Shown: positions 35,176 to 44,359 of the stretch, in pieces
Position numbering within the stretch: position 1 is the first letter of the stretch
Layout of the letters: the number at the start of each line of letters is the position of its first letter
Assembly (NCBI RefSeq): GCF_001632745.1
Contig: NZ_LQRT01000013.1
Location: forward strand, 248,001 to 312,000
DNA from: Aquimarina aggregata
GTDB taxonomy: Bacteria > Bacteroidota > Bacteroidia > Flavobacteriales > Flavobacteriaceae
Length of the DNA: 64,000 nucleotides
Direction of reading: 5' to 3'
Notes under the pieces: model-generated
Database searches by the model: none
Told to the model about the DNA's origin: nothing
Seen by the model: only the letters and a program-made list of their open reading frames with translations
Made by a program: the position numbers and the translations under genes

Positions 35176-36300
35176 ATGAAATCTCTATTACGAATAATTT
35201 ATTTGCCTCTTATACTTTTTTGGGTTTTGTCCTGTAAAAACACTCCCAATCAAAACTTGAATGTCAAGGATTTTTCGGGTATTAAGAATATAAATAACCA
35301 AAGGATTTCTATTGACTCATTAGAGACATTCATAAATCAACGCATGAATGAAATGAATATACCTGGACTCTCTTTGGCAATTATAAATAAAGGCAAGATT
35401 GTTTATAGCATTACAAAAGGATATACCAATAGCCAGAAAAAGCAAACTGTTGACAGTCAAACTCTATTTGAAGGTGCGTCCATTTCAAAACCTATATTTG
35501 CATATCTAGTAATGCACCTGGTTGAAGATGGAAAATTAGAATTGGACAAACCACTATTTGAATATCTTAACTACGAATATCAGGGAATAAATTATCAAGA
35601 TGAAAGATATACAACCATCACAGCACGAATGGTACTTTCCCATTCAACTGGATTTCCAAATTGGCGAGGGGAATCTAATCTTGAGATTCAATTTGACCCG
35701 GGAACTGAATTCGGATATTCTGGGGAAGGATATCAGTACTTGGTAAAGGTAATAGAGTCAATTCTTAAAACGGACTATAAAGGATTAGAAGCATATTTTC
35801 AGGAAAAAGTTGCAGCACCTTTAGGAATGAACCATACCAAATTTGTGCAAGATAACTACAATTTATCTCACAAAGCCGAACCTCATAAAAATGGTAAAGT
35901 ATTACCCACTAAAAAGATGGCGGAAGAATTCAATGCGGCTTCCGCTATTCACTCAGAAGCAAATGAATATTCAAAATGGCTAATTGCTTTAATGAATAAA
36001 GATGGTTTGACTGAACAAAGTTACAAGGAACTGTTTACAGACCAAATTAAAACTCCAGAATCTGAATGGTTTACCCAAGTCGGAATTCAAAATTGGACAT
36101 TAGGCTTTGCTAAACATAAATTTGACTTTTTGAGTAATCCGATTTACGGCCATATCGGAAACAATGAAGGGTTCACAAGTCTTTTCTTAATTGAATTAAA
36201 TACAAAATGGGGACTGATTACCTTTACCAATGAGGATCAAGCAGATGATTTTGGGTTTGAATTATTTAAATATTTAAACAAAAAAAGTAAATACAGGTAA
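35176..36300 (+). CDS. Serine hydrolase lipoprotein (beta-lactamase/esterase family)
   Basis: 374 residues. Lipoprotein signal MKSLLRIIYLPLILFWVLSC. The class C beta-lactamase fold has the S-x-x-K motif in GASISKP, Tyr of the Y-S-x motif in FGYSGEGYQYL, and an H-x-G motif in IYGHIGNNEG near the C-terminus. Such envelope proteins are esterases, D-aminopeptidases or cell-wall-linked enzymes more often than lactamases. Similar in type to the longer enzyme at 48690. Monocistronic on the + strand. Confidence 0.88.
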   Translation: MKSLLRIIYLPLILFWVLSCKNTPNQNLNVKDFSGIKNINNQRISIDSLETFINQRMNEMNIPGLSLAIINKGKIVYSITKGYTNSQKKQTVDSQTLFEGASISKPIFAYLVMHLVEDGKLELDKPLFEYLNYEYQGINYQDERYTTITARMVLSHSTGFPNWRGESNLEIQFDPGTEFGYSGEGYQYLVKVIESILKTDYKGLEAYFQEKVAAPLGMNHTKFVQDNYNLSHKAEPHKNGKVLPTKKMAEEFNAASAIHSEANEYSKWLIALMNKDGLTEQSYKELFTDQIKTPESEWFTQVGIQNWTLGFAKHKFDFLSNPIYGHIGNNEGFTSLFLIELNTKWGLITFTNEDQADDFGFELFKYLNKKSKYR

Positions 36301-36529
36301 CAATAACTATAATTCATTGTGACTTAATGCTAAACCAAAATAAAAATATTAATCAACGGTTGATTTCTAACGTGAGATAATCCTGCGGATGAGTTATACA
36401 ACGAAATCATAGCCAAATACGTTGTAGGTAATTTAGAATACTCCAAGTAGACGTAAGTTACACGGAAATTTCTTCAAAGAAGCTATTTAAGAAAAAAGCC
36501 TCTACATATTAAACTAGACCCCTTAAAAA

Positions 36530-36609
36530 ATGAAAAGACAATTTTAATCACATTAACAATCTCGATCTTTTTATCTTGCAAGAAAAATCAACAGATACAA
36601 GAAAAATAA
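36530..36609 (+). pseudogene. Frameshifted lipoprotein leader
   Basis: ATG-AAA is followed by a frame break, after which the next frame reads KTILITLTISIFLSCKKNQQ, a typical Bacteroidota lipoprotein signal, and then stops. One inserted A would restore MKKTILITLTISIFLSC. The mature portion is gone. Vestige of a lost gene. Confidence 0.5.
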
Positions 36610-36855
36610 ATGATGGAAATTCTGTTAAACCCAAAAAATAAAACAACAAAAACTTTGGCCTAAACTGATAAATTTATGCACTTATAAATAGCTATAATTT
36701 TTATACAAAAGCTTTGGCAAACATATAAAAAAAAAGGATGTTCAGAATTATCACGAAATTCCCGTATCAACAAATTTAATTCCGATTTTTATAATGATAA
36801 TTAAAATTGGAAAAGTTCAAGGCGACGCTCAATTAAGTTACATTATTTTTGGATC

Positions 36856-37038
36856 GTGGAGTATTATATGTATCTCATATATGCATTTTATTTCATAATT
36901 CCCGAATTTAAAAGAAACTGGGAGAAAATTGTTAGGCTTACCTTTCCTAGTATCATTCTCAGTTTGGCACTTTTAGAATTTCCAATATTCCTAATTGTAA
37001 TTGGATTGAATTTAATAATGAATAAATTCTTTGCTTAG
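36856..37038 (+). pseudogene. Membrane protein fragment (60 aa)
   Basis: An open frame from ATG 36856 encodes two hydrophobic segments (YLIYAFYFIIPEF and PSIILSLALLEFPIFLIVIG). The frame just upstream (from ATG 36792) carries the matching preceding part SYIIFGSWSIICISYMHF, so the two look like one gene split by a frameshift near 36880. A genuine 60-aa protein is possible but less likely. Confidence 0.4.
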
Positions 37039-37066
37039 TATCTTAATAAAAAGACGTTCGATAAAA

Positions 37067-37585
37067 ATGTTTCATAAGCAACAAAAAGAAAAAAGGTTAA
37101 GAATAATTATTGTGATATTTCTAATATTTCAATTGCTAATATATTACTCTGATTTCAATTTTTCTTTAGAAAACCACTTTTTAAAAATTACTATTCTCTC
37201 AATAATAGGTTATTGTTATTTTGTTTTTTTGAGTTTTAAAAATCAAGGTACAAAAGTACTCTTATCAATATTAATTATTGGATTTGGTTTCTATTTATTA
37301 TTCGTGGAATTTATTGGTAGTTTCAGCGGAACCGAAAAAGTTTTTGAAAAATGGGACATAGATAACTATGAAATCACATATGCTAAAGAGGAATATATCT
37401 TTGGACCTGGAAGCCCTCCATATTTAAAGTTAAAGAAAAAGTATCTTTTGGGAATTCTAAAAAAAGATATTGATGCAATGGAAACGGATCTAAATTCCTT
37501 GGAAATTGGAAGAACAGAATGTCTAGTGAAATTTCACAATAAAAAAGTTCAATTCGATCTATGCTCTCTAAAAAAAATAGAATAA
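37067..37585 (+). CDS. Hypothetical membrane protein
   Basis: From ATG 37067, 172 residues: a basic N-terminus MFHKQQKEKRLRI, three hydrophobic helices (about 14-30, 38-55 and 65-85) and then a soluble C-terminal domain of about 85 residues rich in Lys/Glu (YLKLKKKYLLGILKKDIDAM). An upstream ATG at 37031 would add 12 residues; I prefer 37067 because a Lys/Arg-rich start before the first helix is usual. Family unknown. Confidence 0.65.
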   Translation: MFHKQQKEKRLRIIIVIFLIFQLLIYYSDFNFSLENHFLKITILSIIGYCYFVFLSFKNQGTKVLLSILIIGFGFYLLFVEFIGSFSGTEKVFEKWDIDNYEITYAKEEYIFGPGSPPYLKLKKKYLLGILKKDIDAMETDLNSLEIGRTECLVKFHNKKVQFDLCSLKKIE

Positions 37586-37590
37586 CATTT

Positions 37591-37600
37591 GCTAACAACA
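37591..37600 (+). repeat. Degenerate intergenic repeat, copy 1 (GCTAACAACA)
   Basis: GCTAACAACA lies 6 bp after a stop codon. Related copies follow stops at 39032-39041 (GCTAACAATA) and 41185-41194 (GCTAACAACA). Flavobacterial intergenic gaps often carry short related elements of this kind; the match is short, so the assignment is weak. Confidence 0.3.
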
Positions 37601-37792
37601 TATATGTTTAACACCAACTAGGTAATCAATCGAATGGTTCTTGTATATTTGGTAAGACGCAATGCTTGCAAAAAGGAAAAACTGGCAACCAATGTGAAGA
37701 AAAAATCGATGGCTTGGTAAAATTTCGCCCTGTTACGACACATAAATTAAACGTTAGTATTAAGTATAAATAAAACTTTCACATCTATTTTA

Positions 37793-38395
37793 ATGAAAGA
37801 GAGTAAGACACCGTTTTCATACGAATTAATTTTAAAAAACATTAGTCGTTTTATAGACTTAAATCTGGAAGAACAAAACTTATATATTTCTCTGTTAAGA
37901 CAAAGGGTAATTAGAAAAAAAGATTTTATATTAAAACCTGGAGAAGTTGTAAAAGATGAATATTTTATCGTTAAAGGTTGTTTAAAGGTTTATAGTATCG
38001 ATGATAAAGGAGTTGAGCATATTTCTATGTTTGCTATTAAGGATTGGTGGACTGGAGATATAGCGAGTTTTTTAACACAACAACCATCAAATTATTTTAT
38101 TCAAGCGCTTGAAGAAACTGAAGTCATAAAGATTTCAAGAAAAAATTATGATTTACTATTTAAAAAAATACCAAAATTTGAACGTTTTTATAGGATCTTA
38201 TATCAAAAATCTTTGGCTAACTATATTCTTAGATCTGATCAAAATATTTCGTTAAGTGCAGAAGATCGTTACTTTAATTTTGTTAAAAAATATCCTTCTT
38301 TAGTTAATCGAGTTTCTCAAAAAGACATTGCTTCATACATAGGAGTTACACCAGAATTTTTGAGTGTATTACGAAAAAGAATATCTTCTATATAA
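37793..38395 (+). CDS. Crp/Fnr family transcriptional regulator
   Basis: 200 residues. Cyclic-nucleotide-like sensor domain at about 30-125 (RKKDFILKPGEVVKDEYFIV, KGCLKVYSIDD, WWTGDIASFL). C-terminal winged helix-turn-helix at about 160-198 (VSQKDIASYIGVTPEFLSVL). The cysteine pattern needed for an FNR Fe-S cluster is missing, so it is not an oxygen sensor of that kind. It ends 74 bp before an FMN-reductase gene on the same strand, and a 9+9-bp palindrome lies between them; this regulator may act there. Confidence 0.9.
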   Translation: MKESKTPFSYELILKNISRFIDLNLEEQNLYISLLRQRVIRKKDFILKPGEVVKDEYFIVKGCLKVYSIDDKGVEHISMFAIKDWWTGDIASFLTQQPSNYFIQALEETEVIKISRKNYDLLFKKIPKFERFYRILYQKSLANYILRSDQNISLSAEDRYFNFVKKYPSLVNRVSQKDIASYIGVTPEFLSVLRKRISSI

Positions 38396-38421
38396 TTTCT
38401 TAATGTACATTATTTTTTCAG

Positions 38422-38447
38422 TAAACAAAGTTTATGTTCTTTGTTTA
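38422..38447. promoter_or_regulatory. Palindrome TAAACAAAG-N8-CTTTGTTTA
   Basis: Perfect 9-bp inverted arms separated by TTTATGTT, 22 bp before the FMN-reductase start. The central part resembles a -7 element (GTTCTTTG). The layout suits a dimeric repressor or activator site overlapping the promoter; the neighbouring Crp/Fnr protein is a candidate. Confidence 0.4.
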
Positions 38448-38469
38448 ATAAAAAATAACAAAATATATC

Positions 38470-39009
38470 ATGAAAAAAATAATAGCATTAGGAGGAAGTA
38501 ATAGTAAAAATTCTATAAACAAATTACTAGCTACCTACGCAGCCAATAAAGTTCAAAATGCAATAGTAAGTATCTTAGATTTAAACGATTTTGAACTACC
38601 AATATATGGAGTAGATTTAGAAACCGAAAATGGAATTCCAGAAAATGTAAAAAAACTAAGTAACCTGATTGCTTCAACAGATGGGCTAGTAATTTCATTA
38701 GCAGAACATAACGGCTCATATACTTCTTCCTTTAAAAATACTATAGATTGGTTATCCAGAATAGATATTAAAGTTTGGAAAGATAAACCCCTACTATTAT
38801 TAGCTACTTCACCAGGTGCCAGAGGCGGAGCTACTGTATTACAATCTGCTAAGACCTATTTTCCGTATTTAGGTGGTGACGTAGTCGCAGACTTTTCTTT
38901 AGTTAGTTTTTATGACAATTTTACAGAAAATACAATTTCGAATAATGAATTAAATGAAGAGTTAAATCAAAAAATTCGACTTTTTGAGCAAAAAATAACT
39001 CATATATAG
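38470..39009 (+). CDS. NAD(P)H-dependent FMN reductase-like protein
   Basis: 179 residues of the flavodoxin-fold NADPH-dependent FMN reductase family. Phosphate-binding loop IIALGGSNSKNSINKLLATY, then the FMN-binding segment EHNGSYTSSFKNTIDWLSR, and the loop ATSPGARGGATV. Members reduce FMN, quinones or azo compounds. The gene follows the Crp/Fnr-type regulator and a palindrome, so it is probably regulated by redox or stress signals. Confidence 0.88.
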   Translation: MKKIIALGGSNSKNSINKLLATYAANKVQNAIVSILDLNDFELPIYGVDLETENGIPENVKKLSNLIASTDGLVISLAEHNGSYTSSFKNTIDWLSRIDIKVWKDKPLLLLATSPGARGGATVLQSAKTYFPYLGGDVVADFSLVSFYDNFTENTISNNELNEELNQKIRLFEQKITHI

Positions 39010-39195
39010 TTTAATCGAGTTAAAAACCATTGCTAACAATACAGAAAAAACATAGTGCCTTTGCATTTAATCAAAAGTGCTGTGTCCTATTTTGAAAGTC
39101 GCCAACTATAAAATTTGCCGTTTATGAGTAAAAAATAAAGCACAATATTTATATTTAGCGCTGTTATAAATCAAAACACAGGTGTTTATCACTTG

Positions 39196-39214
39196 TCGTA
39201 CATTTCTTGTACGA
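39196..39214. promoter_or_regulatory. Palindrome TCGTACA-N5-TGTACGA
   Basis: Perfect 7-bp arms with TTTCT spacer, 29 bp before the AraC-type gene start. Symmetry and position suggest an operator, possibly autoregulatory. Confidence 0.35.
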
Positions 39215-39243
39215 GATATTAGCTACAAGCTGGATAAATAAAA

Positions 39244-40359
39244 ATGAAAATTATTTTAGGAATAGGTATTGGAATTAATCTATTAGCAATTTTTCAATTG
39301 TTGAAAGGAAGAAACTTTAAACTTATCTCTACTAAAATAGCCGTTTTAATTAATATGTTTTGGGCTATTAGGATTGTGTTTTTTATATTAAAAGACTTAG
39401 ATATATCATTACGATTTCCGATATTGTTAATGTTAGATCAAAATCTCTTGTTGCTGGACAGTGTGTTTCTATGGCTATATTCAAAATCATTACTACGCAA
39501 CACTACGGTTAAATTTAAAGTATTACTTCATTTTCTTCCATTCATAATAGGAGTGTTACTTTCATTACTTAGTTATTCACCTGTGCCCGATGAATTAATT
39601 TTAGAACAATACGCGAAAATTGACAGAAATATCAGCGATAAAAAATCTCTTTTTGCCATAGATATTTTGGTTTTTATCCTAGCAGTAATTACAGTATCCA
39701 CCGTTTACTTTGGCAAAAGTATTAGGGAGCTAAAAAAGTTCAACACTATTCTTTATAATCATTTTTCTAGCCTAAAAAACATAAATGCAAATTGGATTTT
39801 AAAGTTTCATAGCATATGGATTTTTCTTTTTTTAATTCCAATTATACTGTACTTTCTTAATTATATGTATCCCGTAATTAATATTAAGCTGTTTTTAAGT
39901 TTTATGGTTATCATTCAGATATTATTTTCACTGATTTTTAATTCAAATGTTATATCGCAAAATTATGTTAGTATACCTGAAACAAATATTTCAAAACAAG
40001 ATGACAAGCCAACAGAACAATTTAAAGAAAAATTAAATGAGTTAAAAAAGGTGCTAGAAACAAGTCAATATTATCAAGATGAAAACCTTTCGCTAGTTAA
40101 ACTTTCAAATTACCTAAATATTAAATCCACAGAATTAACAGAGATAATTAAGTACAGTGAGTTTGATAATTTTTACGATTTAATAAATACATATAGAGTT
40201 GAATCAATTAAAAAAGAGCTCATAACATCTACAGAACAAATTATGATTATTGCCTATGATAACGGTTTTAATAGTAAATCTGCTTTTAATAGAATATTTA
40301 AAGATAAAACAGGGCAAACACCGAGTGCTTTTAGAAATTTAACCAAAAATACGTCCTAA
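39244..40359 (+). CDS. Membrane-anchored AraC-family regulator
   Basis: 371 residues. Residues 1-230 hold about six to seven hydrophobic helices; residues 260-370 are an AraC/XylS DNA-binding domain with both helix-turn-helix units (LVKLSNYLNIKSTELTEIIK; IIAYDNGFNSKSAFNRIFKD). The final KTGQTPSAFR is the standard AraC ending. A 7TM-like sensor with a cytoplasmic AraC domain is common in Bacteroidota. It lies upstream of the CPBP protease, and a hairpin overlaps its stop codon. Confidence 0.88.
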   Translation: MKIILGIGIGINLLAIFQLLKGRNFKLISTKIAVLINMFWAIRIVFFILKDLDISLRFPILLMLDQNLLLLDSVFLWLYSKSLLRNTTVKFKVLLHFLPFIIGVLLSLLSYSPVPDELILEQYAKIDRNISDKKSLFAIDILVFILAVITVSTVYFGKSIRELKKFNTILYNHFSSLKNINANWILKFHSIWIFLFLIPIILYFLNYMYPVINIKLFLSFMVIIQILFSLIFNSNVISQNYVSIPETNISKQDDKPTEQFKEKLNELKKVLETSQYYQDENLSLVKLSNYLNIKSTELTEIIKYSEFDNFYDLINTYRVESIKKELITSTEQIMIIAYDNGFNSKSAFNRIFKDKTGQTPSAFRNLTKNTS

Positions 40360-40376
40360 TAATATTAAAAGGACGT
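40351..40376 (+). terminator. Weak hairpin at end of AraC gene
   Basis: Stem ACGTCCT / AGGACGT with a 12-nt AT loop, overlapping the last codons of the AraC gene. The tail (CTATACTTTT) is only partly T-rich, so termination is uncertain. Confidence 0.35.
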
Positions 40377-40427
40377 CTATACTTTTGATTGCCAATACTT
40401 TTGTTTCAAATTAAAATTTACAGTATC

Positions 40428-41114
40428 ATGAAAAAAGTTTGGCAAAAAACTCCTGCTTGGTTAAAAGCTCTATTTTTAAACATTATTTTATTATACCCAA
40501 TAATAACCATTAATCAAATAGTTATACAACTTAACCTAAAATACTTTCCAGAGTATGGTTTGGGTTTAATAGTAGTTTTGGCTGCACTTTATCTCTACTG
40601 GAAAATTATTACTAAATGGAATCTATTTACAAATAAAGACGATATACAAATAAGGTTCAAGTTTAATATTTTAGATAAAAAAAATGTATTAAGCATCATA
40701 GGTTTAGGCCTGTTTACCTTTATGATGATATACTTTAGTTATATAATTTTTAAAATAGAAAGCACACCACAATTAGAGCTTATAAATACATTTTCAAATT
40801 ACAATGCTATAACGGCTATCCCTCTTTTGTTAGGATTAGCACTTACGGCAGGTGTGGTAGAAGAAGTTACTTATAGAGGTTTTATGCAAAATACCACCAA
40901 CAGAAAATACTCTAAAATTGTAAGCTACCTAATTATCGGAATATTATTCTCAATCGTGCATTTTTTACCATTAAAATTAATACTACCCTATATCCTTATT
41001 TCGATAGCATATAGTTACATTGCTGATAAACAAAAATCAACTGGTTTGGTAATGTTTACACATTTTTTAGTTGATTTTGTTATGTTTTTATTGATTTATT
41101 ATAAAGCATTATAA
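40428..41114 (+). CDS. CPBP-family intramembrane metalloprotease
   Basis: From ATG 40428 (MKKVWQKTPAWLKAL) the protein is 228 residues with about six membrane helices. It carries the CAAX/CPBP motifs: E-E-V-T-Y-R (about 144-149), F-S-I-V-H-F and H-F-L-V-D near the C-terminus. The 13 residues encoded further upstream look non-native. Members process peptides or protect against bacteriocins; the substrate here is unknown. Follows the AraC gene. Confidence 0.87.
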   Translation: MKKVWQKTPAWLKALFLNIILLYPIITINQIVIQLNLKYFPEYGLGLIVVLAALYLYWKIITKWNLFTNKDDIQIRFKFNILDKKNVLSIIGLGLFTFMMIYFSYIIFKIESTPQLELINTFSNYNAITAIPLLLGLALTAGVVEEVTYRGFMQNTTNRKYSKIVSYLIIGILFSIVHFLPLKLILPYILISIAYSYIADKQKSTGLVMFTHFLVDFVMFLLIYYKAL

Positions 41115-41342
41115 CATAAAAATCGTTGAACATGTACAATTCACTTTAAAAATGTAATTTATTAAAAACTGCTTAAAGCCAGTAGCTAACAACAAATTTA
41201 TAAAATAGGGGTTAAAGTATTTAGACAAAAATGAATTGTATAAATTTACGGTCAATTTTTATGTAAAAATCAGCACTTAAAGCCCACTACTCTTCATAAA
41301 CAATACCATTAGCAAAAATCCCAACTATAATTTCAAATCGAC

Positions 41343-42389
41343 ATGTCCAAAATCTTTTCAATTTTAGTTATCATTCTTACCATAAATAATGTTGCTGCTC
41401 AAAATAGATTCAACAAAGCTTTTCGCAACGAAATTCGATCAACAAAGAATCATATGAAGATTGAGTTTAATGATAATTATGGTAATCAAGGGTTTTTACC
41501 TATTTCAATTATTAAAGGAGCAATTGATGGTCCTGTTTTTACAATAGTTGCCGGTGTTCATGGTTATGAATATCCACCAATTATTGCTGTACAGAAATTT
41601 TTGAATCAAATTGATGTTAAAAAACTAAAGGGTACCCTGATAATTATTCCTATAGCCAATACCGCATCATTTTTTACACGAACACCATTTATCAATCCTC
41701 AAGATCAAAAAAACTTAAATAATGCTTTTCCGGGTAATAAGGATGGTAGTATCACAGAACAAATAGCATATTTTATTACTCAAAATGTAATTCCTGTTAG
41801 CGATGTTTTTCTAGATGTACATGGAGGTGATGCCTGTGAAGATTTACTTCCCTTTGTTTGTTATTATAATAATAAGAAAAAACAAAATCAAACCGCATTA
41901 GCAAAAACACTATCTGAAAATAGTGGTTTTCAATACATTGTTTCATATCCTTATAACATCTCAGATAAAGATCCAGCAAAATATGTTTTTAAACAAGCGG
42001 TACAAGATGGTAAGACTGCTTTGAGTATCGAATGTGGTAAATTAGGTAACGTACAAGAAGAGAATGTAAGTTTAATTAAAAATGCGATTTATAACATGCT
42101 GTTTACTATGCATATGTATCCAAAAGCAACTGAGCCGCATAAAAACATCATTTACAGAAATAGTCAAGAATATATTAAATCTAAGGTTCAAGGGATTTTT
42201 TATAGTTCGCATAAAGCTGGTGATCTTGTTACCAAAGATGAAATTATAGGTTATACATCTGATGAATTTGGAAAAGTTCTCGAGGAATATAAGGCCACAA
42301 AAGAAGGTGTTATATTGTATATGCTAGCCACGCCACCCGTGAACATAGATGATACAATTATGTGTATTAGCTCTTTTGAAGATAATTAA
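41343..42389 (+). CDS. Secreted succinylglutamate desuccinylase/aspartoacylase family protein
   Basis: 348 residues of the M14 carboxypeptidase-like AstE/ASPA family. Signal peptide MSKIFSILVIILTINNVAAQ. Zinc ligands are likely in GVHGYEYPP (H, E) and LDVHGGD (His), and the catalytic Glu in LSIECGK. A C-terminal beta domain follows (SKVQGIFYSSHKAGDLVTKD). Being exported, it probably cleaves an acyl-amino acid or peptide-like amide in the envelope rather than taking part in arginine catabolism. The substrate is unknown. Confidence 0.87.
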   Translation: MSKIFSILVIILTINNVAAQNRFNKAFRNEIRSTKNHMKIEFNDNYGNQGFLPISIIKGAIDGPVFTIVAGVHGYEYPPIIAVQKFLNQIDVKKLKGTLIIIPIANTASFFTRTPFINPQDQKNLNNAFPGNKDGSITEQIAYFITQNVIPVSDVFLDVHGGDACEDLLPFVCYYNNKKKQNQTALAKTLSENSGFQYIVSYPYNISDKDPAKYVFKQAVQDGKTALSIECGKLGNVQEENVSLIKNAIYNMLFTMHMYPKATEPHKNIIYRNSQEYIKSKVQGIFYSSHKAGDLVTKDEIIGYTSDEFGKVLEEYKATKEGVILYMLATPPVNIDDTIMCISSFEDN

Positions 42390-42486
42390 AGATTTTCACA
42401 AACGGTATATTTGACAATATCATTACATCACTTGAATAATATTCTTACTGAATGATTTAGAAGTAAGACAAACCAAATTTCAAAAT

Positions 42487-42990
42487 ATGACAACATCAAA
42501 AAGAGAAGATGTATCTCAAAGTGAAAAAGCTTATATAGATTCCCTTATAACAAAGTATTTAAACATACGAACTATTCATTTTGGTGATTCCCCAAGAGAA
42601 GCAATTCGATATGATAAACGACCCCAAATGTACGGAGGAGAAGGTGTTGTTTATCTACTTCAAATGTTTGCTGAAGGAGAATTAGTTAATAACCGAATTG
42701 GTGCTTATATGATATTACCTACTTCTGATGATTCAATTGGGTTTCATACACATGGCTCAAGAAATGAACAAGAAATTTATGTTATTCTTGAAGGTGTTGG
42801 TCAGTACCTAGAAAAGGACAGTTGGGAAAGTCCCGAAAAAAAACATGAGGTGGTAAAAGGAAATATTACTACTATGATGGGAAAAGGATTTCATGGTATA
42901 AAAAACATAGGAGAATCACCTTTAATAATTTTTGTTATCACTACAAATGAAAAAAAAGTTAGATCTGTATCAGTAGACACAGGGATTTAA
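42487..42990 (+). CDS. Cupin-domain protein
   Basis: 167 residues with a single cupin barrel. The metal motif is H-T-H-(x6)-E (GFHTHGSRNEQEIYVILEG), with the later His in MGKGFHGIKNI. Metal-binding residues are intact, so enzymatic or ligand-binding roles are both possible. Stand-alone on the + strand; no neighbour suggests a substrate. Confidence 0.82.
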   Translation: MTTSKREDVSQSEKAYIDSLITKYLNIRTIHFGDSPREAIRYDKRPQMYGGEGVVYLLQMFAEGELVNNRIGAYMILPTSDDSIGFHTHGSRNEQEIYVILEGVGQYLEKDSWESPEKKHEVVKGNITTMMGKGFHGIKNIGESPLIIFVITTNEKKVRSVSVDTGI

Positions 42991-43220
42991 AACTTAATTG
43001 AAAAGTTATCGCAATTTCATATAATCGATATTGTTTCTTGGTCCGCATTTTTTAAATAAGTAATTCGAATTATTACTTGGTTCAAAAACTCAATCGTTAC
43101 TTCATATTTGTACAAATGAATTAACCACTGTAACAGTAGCTTAAAACAAATTTTATTGATAAATTAACAACAACGATTACAATCCATTTTGAAATAACCA
43201 ATACAAATGATTCTCAAAAA

Positions 43221-43655
43221 ATGAAAAATACCGATGATCCTATTGTTATTGAACAGACTTTTAATGTTTCATTACTAGAAATCTGGTGTGCGATAACTGA
43301 ATTAAATCGTATGAAAGAATGGTTTTTTAAAAATATACCATCTTTTGAACCAAAAGTTGGATTTGAAACACGTTTTATCATTAAAAATGAAGGTAGGATA
43401 TTTCCTCATATCTGGAAGATCGTAGAAGTTGATCCCGAAAAAAGAATAGCGTACAATTGGAAGTATGAAGGATACCAAGGAGATTCGGTTGTGGTCTTTG
43501 ATTTATCTCAAGATAAAGAAGTCTCTAAATTAACATTGACTCATCAAGTGACAGAAGATTTTCCTCAAAATATTGAGGAATTCAAAAGAGAAAGTTGTTT
43601 ACAAGGTTGGAAATGGTTCATAAAAAAGAGTCTAAAAGATTATTTAGAAAAATAA
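43221..43655 (+). CDS. SRPBCC / AHSA1-like protein
   Basis: 144 residues with the START-like (Bet v 1) fold: an N-terminal strand and helix (VIEQTFNVSLLEIWCAITEL), the family WFF and GFETRF strands, and a long C-terminal helix (WKWFIKKSLKDYLE). Family members bind hydrophobic ligands or act as stress-response co-chaperones. No genomic context points to a specific role. Confidence 0.85.
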   Translation: MKNTDDPIVIEQTFNVSLLEIWCAITELNRMKEWFFKNIPSFEPKVGFETRFIIKNEGRIFPHIWKIVEVDPEKRIAYNWKYEGYQGDSVVVFDLSQDKEVSKLTLTHQVTEDFPQNIEEFKRESCLQGWKWFIKKSLKDYLEK

Positions 43656-43662
43656 AAAACCT

Positions 43663-43678
43663 TAACCAATATTGGTTA
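43663..43678. promoter_or_regulatory. 16-bp palindrome TAACCAATATTGGTTA
   Basis: A perfect palindrome directly after the SRPBCC gene and 16 bp before the start of the next lipoprotein gene. It may be an operator or a hairpin affecting the leader. Confidence 0.3.
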
Positions 43679-43694
43679 TAATTTAATCCAGCAT

Positions 43695-44240
43695 ATGAAA
43701 CTACTAACATGCATTTATCTCATTAGTTTCTTTCAATTGAGTTGTGAAAAATATCAAAAGAAAAATCTTGAAACGCAAACTCAAGAAAAAAACAGAATAG
43801 AATGTACCGAAAATGGTTGTAGTGGAACATATACAGGACCCGAATTTATAAACGGTCAGGATATTGCGCATCAATTTTCTAATAAAATGAGTGGAAATGT
43901 AGGGGACAAACTAAAAGAACTTTATCGTGAAAAAAACTATAAAAAAGTAGATTTTTCTTCTATCAAAATGACAACTCAAGGAATGGGAAGTGGAAAAGTA
44001 GTTTATTATCTTTTCATTCCTTTTACCTCTGTTAACTCCAAATGCGAAGCTTATACTTCTTTTGACCACGTTGGAGGCTGGAATCATGCCCCTGCGCTAA
44101 ATAAAAGAAAAAGAGAACTTGAAGGAGTCACTCTGGAAGGCCATACCTTGGATATCAGCAAAATTACAAAAACACCTGAAGGGTTACAGGAGTTTTGGAT
44201 CCAATGGAAAAATAAAAAAACTCAATCTGATTGTAAATAA
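43695..44240 (+). CDS. Hypothetical lipoprotein
   Basis: 181 residues. Lipoprotein-like signal MKLLTCIYLISFFQLSC. The mature part contains four to five further cysteines (IECTENGCSGTYTGPEF, SKCEAYTSF, SDCK), which may form disulfides in the periplasm, and a helix GDKLKELYREKNYKKVDFSS. No known domain recognised. Confidence 0.68.
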   Translation: MKLLTCIYLISFFQLSCEKYQKKNLETQTQEKNRIECTENGCSGTYTGPEFINGQDIAHQFSNKMSGNVGDKLKELYREKNYKKVDFSSIKMTTQGMGSGKVVYYLFIPFTSVNSKCEAYTSFDHVGGWNHAPALNKRKRELEGVTLEGHTLDISKITKTPEGLQEFWIQWKNKKTQSDCK

Positions 44241-44359
44241 AAAATGAAGTTTTGGATTTATCTAAAATATTAGATTTGGATAGGACTATCATAGATTTGG
44301 CACATTATGACTTCACAATTTGATTCAACTTTGTATTGTAATTAAAAACAATATAAAAA

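Larger units (their letters stand above)
36301..37066. other. Decayed 766-bp stretch
   Basis: No intact gene is convincing. Stretches of coding character are interrupted: a frame near 36388-36440 reads ADELYNEIIAKYVVGNLEYS before stops; 36530-36609 is a frameshifted lipoprotein leader; and near 36790-37038 two frames share one membrane-protein-like segment. It reads as gene decay. Confidence 0.55.
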
